Below are positions 28,373 to 38,122 of a DNA stretch of 64,000 nt, one piece after another. Under the pieces are notes generated by a model, which worked only from the letters and a program-made list of their open reading frames with translations, was not told the origin of the DNA and did no database searches. The DNA is from CAILZL01 sp050181835 (GTDB taxonomy: Bacteria; Pseudomonadota; Gammaproteobacteria; Steroidobacterales; Steroidobacteraceae). The stretch spans positions 124,001 to 188,000 of the forward strand of contig JBFXCU010000001.1 in the NCBI GenBank assembly GCA_050181835.1, written 5' to 3'. The position numbers and the translations under genes were made by a program. Position 1 is the stretch's first letter. Each line of letters opens with the position of its first letter.

Positions 28373-29157
28373 TGGCACAAACACCCGTCATTGTGTCGGT
28401 ACGCAATATCGTCAATCGCTTTGGCGAGCAATTGATTCACGATGGCGTGAGCTTCGATATCAACGCCGGCGAAGTGATAGGCATTGTGGGCGGCTCAGGT
28501 ACTGGAAAATCAGTGCTATTGCGCACCATTCTGGGCCTGCAAAAGCCATCCGCCGGACAGGTATTGATAGAGGGAGCTGACATCACCGCCATGTCAGAAC
28601 GACAGCTGATGGACGTAAAACATCGCTATGGCGTCACCTTTCAACACGGTGCGTTATTCAGCTCACTCACGGTAGCGGAGAATATTCAGCTGCCACTGCG
28701 TGAGTATCTGCCCCTGTCGCAGGCGACATTGGATGAGCTCACTGCACTACGGCTAGATATGGTCGGGCTGCCGCCAGATGCCGCCAACAAGATGCCATCG
28801 CAACTCTCCGGCGGCATGATCAAACGCGCTGCACTGGCACGGGCGCTAGTGCTTGACCCGCAGTTATTGTTTCTCGATGAACCCACTTCCGGACTCGATC
28901 CCATCTCTGCTGCCGAATTCGATCAGTTGATACGCTACCTGCAAGCCAGCCTCAAACTGACAGTAGTGATGATTACTCACGACCTAGATAGTCTGCTCAC
29001 CATCTGCGACCGCCTGGCCGTTCTGGTTGACAGGAAAGTTACGACGGATACGCTCGCAGGTATCATGAACAATCCACATCCTTGGATACACGAGTACTTC
29101 CATGGTCCGCGTGCACGTGGAATAACCCGCACTATTGGAGACACGCATGGAACGTGA
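28372..29157 (+). CDS. MlaF-like ABC ATPase
   Basis: 261 residues. Walker A GGSGTGKSV, signature LSGGMIKRAALARA, Walker B LLFLDEPTSGLDP and switch histidine MITHDLDS. The FQHGALFSSLTVAENI segment is typical of MlaF-class ATPases. Its ATG overlaps the permease stop codon (TGATG), indicating coupled translation. It powers lipid movement through the preceding permease. Confidence 0.93.
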   Translation: MAQTPVIVSVRNIVNRFGEQLIHDGVSFDINAGEVIGIVGGSGTGKSVLLRTILGLQKPSAGQVLIEGADITAMSERQLMDVKHRYGVTFQHGALFSSLTVAENIQLPLREYLPLSQATLDELTALRLDMVGLPPDAANKMPSQLSGGMIKRAALARALVLDPQLLFLDEPTSGLDPISAAEFDQLIRYLQASLKLTVVMITHDLDSLLTICDRLAVLVDRKVTTDTLAGIMNNPHPWIHEYFHGPRARGITRTIGDTHGT

Positions 29158-30085
29158 TGCTAACTACGTCGCTGTCGGCACCTTTACCTTATTGGTTGTA
29201 GCCATGGCAGTGGCGTTTGTCATCTGGTACTCAGATAGTGGCGATTCACGCAGTTATACGCCCTACGAAATCTATTTTACCGGAAGCGTTTCCGGTCTTA
29301 CTCCCGGCAGCCCGGTACGCTATCTCGGCGTCGATGTAGGTAACGTGCGGCGAATCACGCTAAACAAAGAACGCCCTGGCAGTGTGAAAATTCTCGCCTC
29401 GGTAGATGCAGAAGCGCCGATCACCAGCTCCACTCGCGCCAGCCTGGGACTGCAAGGTATCACCGGCCTGCTATATATCAATCTTAAACAGGTCAGCGAT
29501 GCAGAGGTGGTCGTGAGTGAACTCAAACAGGGTGAACGCTATCCCATCATCGAATCGCAATCTTCAGATATTGATGCCTTCATTGCCAGCCTGCCGCAAC
29601 TGGCAGCACGTGTAACTTCGCTAATGGACAATATCAACCATGTATTTTCCGATGAGAATGTTGCAGCATTTACTGCCACCCTCGCCAACCTCAACGCTAC
29701 CAGCGCTGGATTGCCACAAACGCGCGAACAGGTGCAAGCCTTACTCACTGAACTAGGCAACACCTCTACAGAAATTAAAAATACGGCGAGTATCTTCAAT
29801 GGATTAGCACAGGATATACGCCCACAAATCAAGGAATCCATGGCGCGGTTGAATACCGTATCCGGCCAATTAGTTAGTGCGACGGAAAATTTTGAGCGCT
29901 TCATGGCAGCCAGCGAAGAACCATTGACTCACTTTACTGAGCAAGGCCTGTTTGAAATGGAACGTATGCTCACTGATGCGCGCATAGCCGCTGCCGAACT
30001 ACGTGATCTATCGCGTTCATTAAAAGAAACGCCCTCGCAACTGATGTTTGAACGACCCGAATCCGGTGTGGAGATCAAACCGTGA
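29147..30085 (+). CDS. MCE-domain lipid-binding protein (MlaD-like)
   Basis: 312 residues. One N-terminal membrane helix (about 13-30), then an MCE domain (SVSGLTPGSPVRYLGVDVGN, then ASLGLQGITGLLYINL), followed by a long helical periplasmic tail of about 150 residues. Substrate-binding part of the transporter, likely oligomeric. ATG 29147 has GGAG six bases upstream and overlaps the ATPase gene. Longer than E. coli MlaD because of the helical tail. Confidence 0.92.
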   Translation: MERDANYVAVGTFTLLVVAMAVAFVIWYSDSGDSRSYTPYEIYFTGSVSGLTPGSPVRYLGVDVGNVRRITLNKERPGSVKILASVDAEAPITSSTRASLGLQGITGLLYINLKQVSDAEVVVSELKQGERYPIIESQSSDIDAFIASLPQLAARVTSLMDNINHVFSDENVAAFTATLANLNATSAGLPQTREQVQALLTELGNTSTEIKNTASIFNGLAQDIRPQIKESMARLNTVSGQLVSATENFERFMAASEEPLTHFTEQGLFEMERMLTDARIAAAELRDLSRSLKETPSQLMFERPESGVEIKP

Positions 30086-30726
30086 TGCATCCTATCTGTA
30101 AATTGAGCACCACTCTGCTTGCGCCCTTATTGGCTACGCTTCTACTCAGCAGCTGCACCAGTAATATTTTTGAAAGTAAAGTTAAAGCACCGCAAGTCTA
30201 TGTACTGCAAAACAGCGACGCAGGCACCGCAAATATTGCTTATCCGGTGCAACTCAGTATCGCACTACCTACTGCCGCGCCGGGCCTGAACACCAATCGC
30301 ATTGCCGTACTGCGCAATCACAATCAACTTGATTATTATTATGGCATTCGATGGGGCGGCACTGCACCGCAAGTAGTGCAGTCATTTATAGTTACGCTGC
30401 TGCAATCACAACAAGGCTATAAAAACGTGGTGGCAGAACCAACGCGCATTGATGCAGACTACACTGTAGACATCAACTTAAATCAGTTTCAGGCCGAATA
30501 TACCAACGACGAGGATGCGCCGACAGTTCATGTTACGCTTACTGCTACTCTACTAGAGGTCAAGTCGAGAAAATTACTTGCCACTTTTCACGCTAACGCG
30601 AATGTCTCCGCCAAAGACAATCGCCTTGGTGAAGTGGTCACTGCATTTCAAATTGCAACACAAGCCGCCAGCATCAATCTAAGCGAGCAACTTGAATCGA
30701 CTTTGGGCGAGATCTTGGTGAAGTGA
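30085..30726 (+). CDS. ABC transport auxiliary lipoprotein (PqiC-like)
   Basis: 213 residues with a lipoprotein signal (lipobox LLSSC at about residue 25). The VYVLQ opening and the RIAVLRNHNQLDYYYGIRWG block are typical of the ABC-type auxiliary lipoproteins found with MCE operons. Probably outer-membrane anchored, receiving or delivering lipid. Start overlaps the stop of the MCE gene; GTG 30082 is equally possible. Last gene of the operon. Confidence 0.85.
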   Translation: MHPICKLSTTLLAPLLATLLLSSCTSNIFESKVKAPQVYVLQNSDAGTANIAYPVQLSIALPTAAPGLNTNRIAVLRNHNQLDYYYGIRWGGTAPQVVQSFIVTLLQSQQGYKNVVAEPTRIDADYTVDINLNQFQAEYTNDEDAPTVHVTLTATLLEVKSRKLLATFHANANVSAKDNRLGEVVTAFQIATQAASINLSEQLESTLGEILVK

Positions 30727-30799
30727 CGCGGAGAATTCATACCTACAGCGGAATACATTGCAAAGCACTGAGTCTGTTTGTAACTGGAGCTTAATTCGC

Positions 30800-31621
30800 T
30801 CAAACACTTTTGCCATGCAAATGCACATCCATCTGCGGGAAGGGAATGCTGATACCTTCGCTGTCGAAACGAAGCTTCACCGCTTCGGTAAAGGCAAACT
30901 TAACCGCCCAGAAGTCAGCCGTCTTGACCCAAGGCCGAACCACAAAGTTGACGCTACTATCAGCCAACTCTGCCACCGCAACCTGTGGCGCAGGATCGGA
31001 CAAAATACGCTTATCAGCATCCAGCATTTCCTGCAAGATTTTCTTGGCCTTGAGCAAATCACTCTCGTAGCCAATACCGAATACCATGTCAACCCGACGA
31101 GTATCTCGCGCTGAATAATTGACAATGTTGTCGCCATATATGCGGCCGTTCGGCACGATAATTTCCTTGTTATCTGCCGTGTTGAATACCGTAGTAAAAA
31201 TATTAATGCTTTTTACGACGCCAGCAATGTCACCTGCCTCCACATAATCACCGGTCTTGAACGGCTTAAATACCAGCAGCATGACACCAGAGGCAAAGTT
31301 CTGCAGTGAACCCTGTAACGACAGTCCAATCGCCAAGCCAGCGGCACCAAGAATAGCAACCAGTGAAGTCGTATCGACACCCAGCTGGTCAAGCGCTGCA
31401 ACGATCACGAACAACAGCAGAATTGCGCTGACAATTGACCTTACAAAGGCCGTAAGCATGTCGTCATACCCGGCTTTTGCCATGACCCTGCCAAGCAAGT
31501 TAGCCAGTTTCTTGGCGATGAAGCGGCCAACGACGAAAGTCAGCAGCGCGATGACAATGTTGATAGCCCAAGGAACAGCGTAGGTATTTGTAAGTGAGAC
31601 GATTGTGTTCAGTTCCAACAT
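30800..31621 (-). CDS. mscS: Small-conductance mechanosensitive channel MscS
   Basis: 273 residues, near E. coli MscS. Three membrane helices; the Gly/Ala-rich pore helix is VAILGAAGLAIGLSLQGSLQ, followed by NFASGVMLLVFKPFKTGDYV and the beta-domain IIVPNGRIYGDNIVNYSA. Opens under membrane tension. GGAAGG lies five bases before the ATG. Stands alone, convergent with the Mla-like operon. Confidence 0.95.
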   Translation of the reverse strand: MLELNTIVSLTNTYAVPWAINIVIALLTFVVGRFIAKKLANLLGRVMAKAGYDDMLTAFVRSIVSAILLLFVIVAALDQLGVDTTSLVAILGAAGLAIGLSLQGSLQNFASGVMLLVFKPFKTGDYVEAGDIAGVVKSINIFTTVFNTADNKEIIVPNGRIYGDNIVNYSARDTRRVDMVFGIGYESDLLKAKKILQEMLDADKRILSDPAPQVAVAELADSSVNFVVRPWVKTADFWAVKFAFTEAVKLRFDSEGISIPFPQMDVHLHGKSV

Positions 31622-31930
31622 GTCACCTTCCCGTATGTTTCAATCATTGTGATTATTAAGGATGATTGCTTGATAGCAAATGTGATCGTTGACAACAGCT
31701 TAAAACAGCGAGGTGTGAATCACCACCCCAATAAAGTAATGATTCATCATCGTCGACACTTATGCGACTAAAAGAGATAGACCATATACGGCATTGCGAT
31801 CCGTGGTCAGATAATTTGAGGCATGCGGTACTTAATGTGATCGGGTCGTGCGATGATCACCCGTCAGTCGGTTGAAGTAAGAAGTGAAATTTCTTCGTCC
31901 TGTTTACGCAAGAGATTCCCTGTGGGTTAA
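31622..31930. other. Intergenic stretch, no gene seen
   Basis: Between mscS and tonB. AT-rich near mscS, as expected for its promoter region. No hairpin with a T-run, RNA signature or credible frame. Confidence 0.4.
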
Positions 31931-32578
31931 TCAAACGTTCCGCAAAGAAAACTCCACTGGAATCCGAACTTCAACGGCCACAGCCATGCCGTTGCGGGTG
32001 TAAGGACGAAAGCGGGCCTGTCGAACTGCTTTCACTGCCGCATCATCCAAGCTTCGGTAACCACTCGTTTTATATACACGAATGTTATGCACCAAGCCTT
32101 GCGTATCAACTATGACTGACAGCAATACCGTGCCCTGCTCCCCAGCACGCTTGGCACCACGCGGGAAACGAACTTCTGGCGCTTTCAGGTATTCCACTTC
32201 TGTTTCTTCCACCACGATCAACCGGGTGATAGATGATGTGCCTTGCACCACAGGCCTCGCAGTAGGCGCTACTGGCAATGATGTCGTCGTAGCAACGCTT
32301 ACGGTTACAGGCGGTGGTTGCGGCAGCACTATTTCAGGAGTGGCGACAAACAGCCGCTCCATGACAGGTGTTGCAACCTCTGGGATAGACAGGTCCGGCA
32401 CCGGGGGTTGTGCAGGAGTATCCAGAAAACTGACTTGCACTGCTTCAAGAATAGTTGGCACGTTAATTCGCATGCCATGAGCCAGCATGAGAAAGAACAG
32501 CACGTGAATCAGGCCGACGGAGCCCCAAGCAATCAAACGGGAAGGACGTTCAACTAGCGTCCGAATCGATGTTGTCAT
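31931..32578 (-). CDS. tonB: Energy transducer TonB
   Basis: 215 residues. One N-terminal membrane helix (about 16-36), a Pro/Val-rich periplasmic linker (PEIVLPQPPPVTVSV), and a C-terminal TonB domain (GEQGTVLLSVIVDTQGLVHN, then SLDDAAVKAVRQARFRPY). Delivers proton-motive energy to outer-membrane receptors, here most likely the divergent siderophore receptor. GAGG lies nine bases before ATG 32578. No exbB/exbD genes are adjacent. Confidence 0.92.
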   Translation of the reverse strand: MTTSIRTLVERPSRLIAWGSVGLIHVLFFLMLAHGMRINVPTILEAVQVSFLDTPAQPPVPDLSIPEVATPVMERLFVATPEIVLPQPPPVTVSVATTTSLPVAPTARPVVQGTSSITRLIVVEETEVEYLKAPEVRFPRGAKRAGEQGTVLLSVIVDTQGLVHNIRVYKTSGYRSLDDAAVKAVRQARFRPYTRNGMAVAVEVRIPVEFSLRNV

Positions 32579-32624
32579 GATGGCATGCCTCGTAGAGAAG
32601 TTTGTGCAGTGCAAATACTCTATT

Positions 32625-32649
32625 GCAAATGGGAATGGTTATCAATAAC
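32625..32649. promoter_or_regulatory. Fur-like box between tonB and the siderophore receptor
   Basis: On the minus strand it reads GATAAC CATTCC CATTTGC, close to the three-hexamer Fur consensus GATAAT GATAAT CATTATC. It sits about 50 bases from the tonB start and 110 bases from the receptor start, so it could repress both under iron repletion. Confidence 0.5.
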
Positions 32650-32757
32650 ATATGGGGCGTTGCTGCATGTAGCCTTTTATTTTGCCCACCGACTTAAGAG
32701 TTGAGTGCCAAACCAGCCAGAGCAGAACTCCAAACAATTCTTTCAGAGGAGTATCTA

Positions 32758-35052
32758 ATGACTGTGCAAAATTCATCCAAGCCGACAATTGAAAAACCGA
32801 GCTTCGCGCTTTCTCCGCTCACCGCCGCCATCAGCTTTGCCATCGCCGCCTCAGCAACACCGCTAGCCAGTCAGGCACAACAGGCCAGCGACGGTGTACT
32901 CACAAAATCAGAGCCGCACCAGCTGTCAAAGCTGATTGCCAAGGATGCCGAAGAGGAAAGAATTAAGGTGGATGCTGTTGCCTCGCCTAAATTCACTCAG
33001 CCACTGTTAGACACGCCACAAACCATCACTGTAGTGACTCAGGAAGTGTTGCAACAGCAAAGAGCCGGCACGCTGATTGAAGCACTGCGTAACACGCCTG
33101 GCATTACTTTGCAGCTGGGTGAAAACGGTAACACCAGTGCCGGTGATACATTCTCGATGCGCGGTTCATCCACACAATCCAGTATTTTTATAGATGGTAT
33201 CCGCGATACCGGCGCGATAACCCGCGACACCTTCAACACTGCACAGGTAGAAATCTCCAAAGGAGCCACTGGTGCCGACAATGGTCGCGGTGGTCTGTCC
33301 GGATATATCAATCAAGTCACCAAAGTGCCTCTGGATGATGACTTCGGCAGTGCTGATTTAAGTGCCAGCACAGCAACCAGTGTGCGTGGTACTGGCGATA
33401 TCAATCACACGTTTGGTAATACCGCTGCACTGCGTTTGAACGCCATGTGGCAGAACGGTGATGTAGCCGGACGTGACTTTGTGGAAGGCAATCGTTGGGG
33501 GGTAGCGCCTTCACTTGCGTTTGGTCTGGGCACTACCACTCGTTACTACTTGTATTCACAGCATGTTCGTGAGGATAACGTTCCGGATGGCGGCATTCCC
33601 AGCATTGGTTATCAGGGATACTACAATAGCGACCTGCCAAATAATGGGGTAACCGCTGCCAAGATAGATCGGAATAATTTTTATGGCCGCTATGATGACG
33701 ATGAAAACACCCGTTCGGATGTGATCACCTTCCGCGTCGAGCAAGATTTCAGCGGTGGCGCCAGATTGGTCAACACCAGTCGTTATAGTAAAAGTGGCAT
33801 GGATCGCGTGCTGACCAGCATCAATTCGGTTGATGACAATGATGTTAGCAACTTGACGCCGCCCAGTGACTGGATCATTCCATTGTCCAGACAAGGCACG
33901 AACATAGACAACAAGATTCTGACCAACCAGACCAATTTTACTTTTGGTTTTAATACTGGGTCGGTAAAACATGATATGACTAGCGGTCTTGAGTTCATCA
34001 AGGAACAGCAATACACCGCTCTGTTTACCAGCGGCACTGACAACAACCTGCTCTACAGCCCGGATGCTTACGCTGCTTATACGTATCCAGTCAGAAATGG
34101 CCAGTACCGTGATGGGAAAACCACCACCTACGCCGGATATGTTTTCGACACACTGCACCTTGGCGAACAATGGCTGGTGACTGCTGGCGGGCGCTACGAG
34201 CACTACAACACAGATTATGCAGCGTTTGAATCGCCAGGTGGGGGTGCTGCACCCATTGCCGTCACGCAAAAAGATGCTCGCAATCTGTTCAGCTGGAAAA
34301 CGGCTATTACGTTCAAACCGGCGCCCAACGGCAGTATTTACGCCGCATATTCGAACACTTTATCACCGCCAGGTGGTGACGACTTCAGGCTACGCACTAA
34401 CGACACCGGTGCTAATAACATTAGCAACCCAAGGTTCGATCCACAGGAAGCATCACACATCGAAATAGGCACCAAGTGGGATTTATTCGCCCAGCGATTA
34501 GCTTTAACGCTGGCAGTTTATCGCACCGATAACCTCAACAGCTTGGTAGAACTGGACGACAGCAGCGGTGATTACGTACAACTCGGCAAAACTCGCTACG
34601 AAGGTGTGGAATTTGGCGTAATTGGCAACCTCACCGAGAATTGGCAAATCTTGGGGGGTGTCGCTTGGACAGATGCCAAAATCATTGACGGCACGACCGG
34701 CAATAGTGGCTCGGGTGCGGAGCTACGCTGGAACCCTCCACTCAGCGCTACGCTGTGGACGACATATTGTTTGAACAAATTGACACTGGGCGGCGGTGCC
34801 AGTTATTTCGACGAATCAAAGCGCGTTATTAATCCTGCAACTGATATCAGCACTGAATCCCTACCAGTGATACCCAGCTATACGGTACTCAACGCTATGG
34901 CCAGCTATGCCGTGAACGATAGCATGAGCGTGCAACTCAATGTCGACAATCTGTTGAACGAGGAATACATACAGCAACTCAATAATAGTGGTCGACGTGT
35001 GGTGCTGGGCATGCCCCGTACTGCGCAATTAACGGCCAGCTTCAAATTCTAG
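32758..35052 (+). CDS. fiu: TonB-dependent catecholate siderophore receptor (Fiu-like)
   Basis: 764 residues. Signal peptide (ending ASQAQQ), a TonB-box-like EERIKVDAVA, a plug domain (PQTITVVTQEVLQQQ, SMRGSSTQSSIFIDGIRDTG) and a 22-strand barrel ending in the consensus TAQLTASFKF with terminal Phe. Closest by pattern to Fiu/PiuA receptors, which take up catechol siderophores. AGAGGAG lies before ATG 32758. It heads an iron operon whose second gene, piuC, is its usual partner. Confidence 0.9.
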   Translation: MTVQNSSKPTIEKPSFALSPLTAAISFAIAASATPLASQAQQASDGVLTKSEPHQLSKLIAKDAEEERIKVDAVASPKFTQPLLDTPQTITVVTQEVLQQQRAGTLIEALRNTPGITLQLGENGNTSAGDTFSMRGSSTQSSIFIDGIRDTGAITRDTFNTAQVEISKGATGADNGRGGLSGYINQVTKVPLDDDFGSADLSASTATSVRGTGDINHTFGNTAALRLNAMWQNGDVAGRDFVEGNRWGVAPSLAFGLGTTTRYYLYSQHVREDNVPDGGIPSIGYQGYYNSDLPNNGVTAAKIDRNNFYGRYDDDENTRSDVITFRVEQDFSGGARLVNTSRYSKSGMDRVLTSINSVDDNDVSNLTPPSDWIIPLSRQGTNIDNKILTNQTNFTFGFNTGSVKHDMTSGLEFIKEQQYTALFTSGTDNNLLYSPDAYAAYTYPVRNGQYRDGKTTTYAGYVFDTLHLGEQWLVTAGGRYEHYNTDYAAFESPGGGAAPIAVTQKDARNLFSWKTAITFKPAPNGSIYAAYSNTLSPPGGDDFRLRTNDTGANNISNPRFDPQEASHIEIGTKWDLFAQRLALTLAVYRTDNLNSLVELDDSSGDYVQLGKTRYEGVEFGVIGNLTENWQILGGVAWTDAKIIDGTTGNSGSGAELRWNPPLSATLWTTYCLNKLTLGGGASYFDESKRVINPATDISTESLPVIPSYTVLNAMASYAVNDSMSVQLNVDNLLNEEYIQQLNNSGRRVVLGMPRTAQLTASFKF

Positions 35053-35064
35053 ATCTCCCTCTTG

Positions 35065-35110
35065 CTGTGGTTGTGTGGCTTATTGATCCCTCAACCACAG
35101 ATCTTTTTAT
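35065..35110 (+). terminator. Attenuating terminator after the receptor gene
   Basis: A 9-bp stem CTGTGGTTG/CAACCACAG with an 18-base loop followed by ATCTTTTTATTT. It lies between the receptor and piuC genes and may reduce downstream expression rather than end the operon. Confidence 0.6.
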
Positions 35111-35144
35111 TTGCGATACGCTATAACCACTTGAGATTGCCTCC

Positions 35145-35825
35145 ATGATGTTGCATGTGCCTGCGGTGCTGAATCGAGATGAATTGGCGATATGCCGCAA
35201 TCTGCTTGATACGGCGCAATGGGTGGATGGTAATGTCACTTCTGGTGAACAGGCAGCCAAGGCTAAGCGGAATCGTCAACTACCCATTGATGCACCAGTC
35301 ACCAAAGAACTGGGCAACCGCGTTCTTGCCGCATTGTCACGTTCACCGCTGTTCATTTCGGCAGCGATTCCCAAACGCATCGTCCCACCCTTGTTCAATC
35401 GATATGAAAACGGCGAGCATTTCGAGTTTCATGTCGATAATTCCATACGGGCGATTCCCGGCACTGCCGACTGCCTGCGTACCGATGTGTCCTGTACCTT
35501 GTTTTTTACCGATCCCGCTGAATACGACGGTGGTGAGCTGGTAGTGAAAGACACCTATGGCACACATGGCGCCAAGCTACCGGCGGGCGACATGATTCTG
35601 TATCCGGCCACTAGCCTGCATCGTGTTACTCCGGTAACGCGCGGCGCACGCATTTGTTCCTTTTTCTGGGTACAAAGCATGGTACCCGGCGACTGGCAAC
35701 GAACCCTGTTGTTCGATCTGGATCAGAACATTCAGACGTTACGCGGACAGCTCGGCGACAACGAACAGACCATTGCACTGACCAGCCACTATCACAACCT
35801 GTTACGTCTGTGGTCCGAACTCTAA
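35145..35825 (+). CDS. piuC: PKHD-type Fe(II)/2-oxoglutarate hydroxylase PiuC (YbiX)
   Basis: 226 residues, the usual length. Iron ligands His96 and Asp98 (FEFHVDN) and His159 (SLHRVTPV), with the 2-oxoglutarate arginine Arg169. Found next to catecholate receptors in many gammaproteobacteria and thought to act in siderophore handling, though the substrate is unproven. Follows the receptor gene. Confidence 0.92.
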   Translation: MMLHVPAVLNRDELAICRNLLDTAQWVDGNVTSGEQAAKAKRNRQLPIDAPVTKELGNRVLAALSRSPLFISAAIPKRIVPPLFNRYENGEHFEFHVDNSIRAIPGTADCLRTDVSCTLFFTDPAEYDGGELVVKDTYGTHGAKLPAGDMILYPATSLHRVTPVTRGARICSFFWVQSMVPGDWQRTLLFDLDQNIQTLRGQLGDNEQTIALTSHYHNLLRLWSEL

Positions 35826-35871
35826 TCAACAGATACCTTATTTATATTTAACTCACGAGGTTATTTAATCC

Positions 35872-36393
35872 ATGAAGCTGCATTACCCACTGAGCTTTCT
35901 TGCCATAAACATGGTGCTCAGCGCATCCTGCGGGGCCGCCGAATTGAAGGCTTCTATAGAAATCCCACAGTTCAAGGTAGCGGAATACCACCGACCATAC
36001 ACGGCGATCTGGCTCGAAAAGTCTGATCAGAGCTTTGCGGCAAATCTGTCCGTGTGGTACGACTCCAAACAGGAGAACAACAAGGGACAGGAGTGGCTGA
36101 AAGACCTGCGTCAGTGGTGGCGTAAGAGCGGTCGCGAATTGCAGTTGCCGATTGATTTCCTTAGTGGCGCCTCGCGTGCACCCGGTAAACATCAACTGAT
36201 TTTCAAAAGCGATAAAGCGCCGTTGAACACGCTAACTGCCGGTAAATATCGCCTGGTAGTGGAAAGCGCCCGAGAATTAGGTGGCCGCGAACTGGTAGCT
36301 ATTCCGTTCCAGTGGCCCATCACAACACCGCAAAACCTGAAAACCGATGGTAAACACGAACTAGGTACCGTCGCGCTGGATTTGACACCTTGA
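35872..36393 (+). CDS. Periplasmic DUF2271 protein
   Basis: 173 residues with a signal peptide (ending CGAAEL). The body is DUF2271-like: IEIPQFKVAEYHRPYTAIWL, then WWRKSGRE, FLSGASRAPGKH and LTAGKYRLVVESARELGGRE. Function unknown, but it recurs in PepSY/DUF4198 iron-uptake operons like this one. A CACGAGG ribosome site precedes the ATG. Confidence 0.8.
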   Translation: MKLHYPLSFLAINMVLSASCGAAELKASIEIPQFKVAEYHRPYTAIWLEKSDQSFAANLSVWYDSKQENNKGQEWLKDLRQWWRKSGRELQLPIDFLSGASRAPGKHQLIFKSDKAPLNTLTAGKYRLVVESARELGGRELVAIPFQWPITTPQNLKTDGKHELGTVALDLTP

Positions 36394-36432
36394 TTCGTCA
36401 ACCTTGAGTAGATAGTAAGGAGTTCCACAACC

Positions 36433-37305
36433 ATGAAGATCACTCTCCTACGTGCCAGTCTGCTGGCATTATCACTAACAACAATTTTACCGATGACAAC
36501 CCAGGCACATCGCGCTTGGATGCTGCCTTCTGCCACTGTGCTGTCCGGTGCGGAACCTTGGCTAACGGTAGATGCCGCAGTCTCTAACGACTTGTTCTAT
36601 TTCGAACATCAACCGATGCGCATGGATGGCATCGAAGTTATCGCACCTGACGGCACCGAAGCCAAGATTGAGAACGCTAGCACCGGTCGTTATCGCAGCA
36701 CTTTTGACGTGAAGCTCACCCAGAAAGGCACTTACAAGGTGACTCGCGTCAGTGAAAATATCAATGCCAGCTATGTAGTGGATGGCGAGCTCAAACACTT
36801 CCGCGGCACCAGTGAAACTTTTGCCAATGAAGTTCCCGCAGACGCGCAAGATCTACAAGTAGCTAAGACGCGTAGCCGTTTGGAAGTGTTCGTTACTTCA
36901 GGAAACCCTTCCGACACAGTGTTAAAGACAACTGGTATGGGGCTGGAACTTTCTCCCATTACACATCCCAACGATCTATTCGCAGGCGAGACCGCCAGCT
37001 TCCGTTTGCTGTCGGACGGCAAACCACAAGCAGGCACAGAAGTGACAATTGTTCCCGGTGGCATTCGCTATCGCAACCAGGTGAATGAAATCAAAACCAC
37101 CACGGATCAGAATGGTAACTTCAGCGTGACGTGGCCCGCGCCAGGTATGTACTGGTTAAATGCCAGTGTCAGCAATATCGTTCGCAGTCAAATCGCGACT
37201 CCTTCTGTACCAGCCGGTGGTGCACCAACTAGCCCGATGAGCAGGCCAGTGAATCCTGGAACACGCACTTCTTATACTGCCACGCTGGAAGTGTTGCCAC
37301 AGTAA
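36433..37305 (+). CDS. Periplasmic DUF4198 protein
   Basis: 290 residues with a signal peptide (ending TTQAH). Mature N-terminus AHRAWMLPS and two Ig-like beta modules, the second with VTIVPGGIRYRNQVNEI and TDQNGNFSVTWPAPGMYWL, are characteristic of DUF4198, a family linked to metal uptake. Third accessory gene of the operon; AAGGAG lies upstream of the ATG. Confidence 0.8.
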   Translation: MKITLLRASLLALSLTTILPMTTQAHRAWMLPSATVLSGAEPWLTVDAAVSNDLFYFEHQPMRMDGIEVIAPDGTEAKIENASTGRYRSTFDVKLTQKGTYKVTRVSENINASYVVDGELKHFRGTSETFANEVPADAQDLQVAKTRSRLEVFVTSGNPSDTVLKTTGMGLELSPITHPNDLFAGETASFRLLSDGKPQAGTEVTIVPGGIRYRNQVNEIKTTTDQNGNFSVTWPAPGMYWLNASVSNIVRSQIATPSVPAGGAPTSPMSRPVNPGTRTSYTATLEVLPQ

Positions 37306-37311
37306 ATCTTT

Positions 37312-37953
37312 ATGAGTGACACCCCCAACAAATCGCGGCGCTCCTACTGGCTGAAAACCCTGCATCAATGGCATTGGATCAGTTCAGCCATTGCGCTGAT
37401 TGGGTTATTGCTATTCAGCATCACGGGGGTCACTCTCAATCATGCGGCTCACCTAGATGTAGAGCCGCGTATCGTCACTCAGAAAGTACAACTGCCTGTC
37501 GATTTACAATCCAAAATATGGGCTTTGGGTATGAAGTTTGAAGCAGATCAGACGCTACCGGCACTGCCTATCCCACTTCAAGACTGGCTTAATGAAACCT
37601 TGTCGATAGACATTAGTGACAGCACAATTGAATGGTCCGGTCACGAATTATATCTGTCGATGCCACGTCCGGGCGGTGATGCCTGGCTGAGCATCATCTT
37701 GGAAGATGGCAGCATCGAATATCAGAACACAGATCGCGGGTGGCTCGCTTATTTCAACGACCTGCACAAAGGCCGCCATACCGGCCCAGCTTGGGGCTGG
37801 TTCATTGATATTGTCGCTGGGGCCTGTTTGCTGTTCTCCATCACGGGCTTATTTATTCTGAAAATGCATGCCAAAAATCGCCCCAGCACTTGGCCCCTAG
37901 TGGGACTGGGGTTGTTGGTTCCAATGCTTATCGCCATCCTGTTTATCCATTAA
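37312..37953 (+). CDS. PepSY-associated membrane protein
   Basis: 213 residues. An N-terminal SRRSYWLKTLHQWHWISSAI motif with the first helix, GVTLNHAAHL, a periplasmic part with GWLAYFNDLHKGRHTG, and two C-terminal helices. This is the PepSY_TM-like class. Conserved histidines suggest haem or metal contact, as proposed for inner-membrane siderophore reductases of this type. It ends the iron operon. Confidence 0.82.
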   Translation: MSDTPNKSRRSYWLKTLHQWHWISSAIALIGLLLFSITGVTLNHAAHLDVEPRIVTQKVQLPVDLQSKIWALGMKFEADQTLPALPIPLQDWLNETLSIDISDSTIEWSGHELYLSMPRPGGDAWLSIILEDGSIEYQNTDRGWLAYFNDLHKGRHTGPAWGWFIDIVAGACLLFSITGLFILKMHAKNRPSTWPLVGLGLLVPMLIAILFIH

Positions 37954-38122
37954 TGAATTCACAAGTAACCCTACATTCGGTGCATGCAAGCCAATCTATG
38001 CGACGTATTCTCATTCTTTAGGCGCATGCCCAATTTCTGGCGAAGTCTTATCTGCAATTTTTAACTGCCTGTGGCCGACATGCACATCTGCTGCGACTTC
38101 GGCGCAAAGCTGGCGCGCATGC

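Noticed and set aside
33556..34269. 237-codon minus-strand frame opposite the siderophore receptor
   Set aside because: Antisense shadow of a clear barrel gene.
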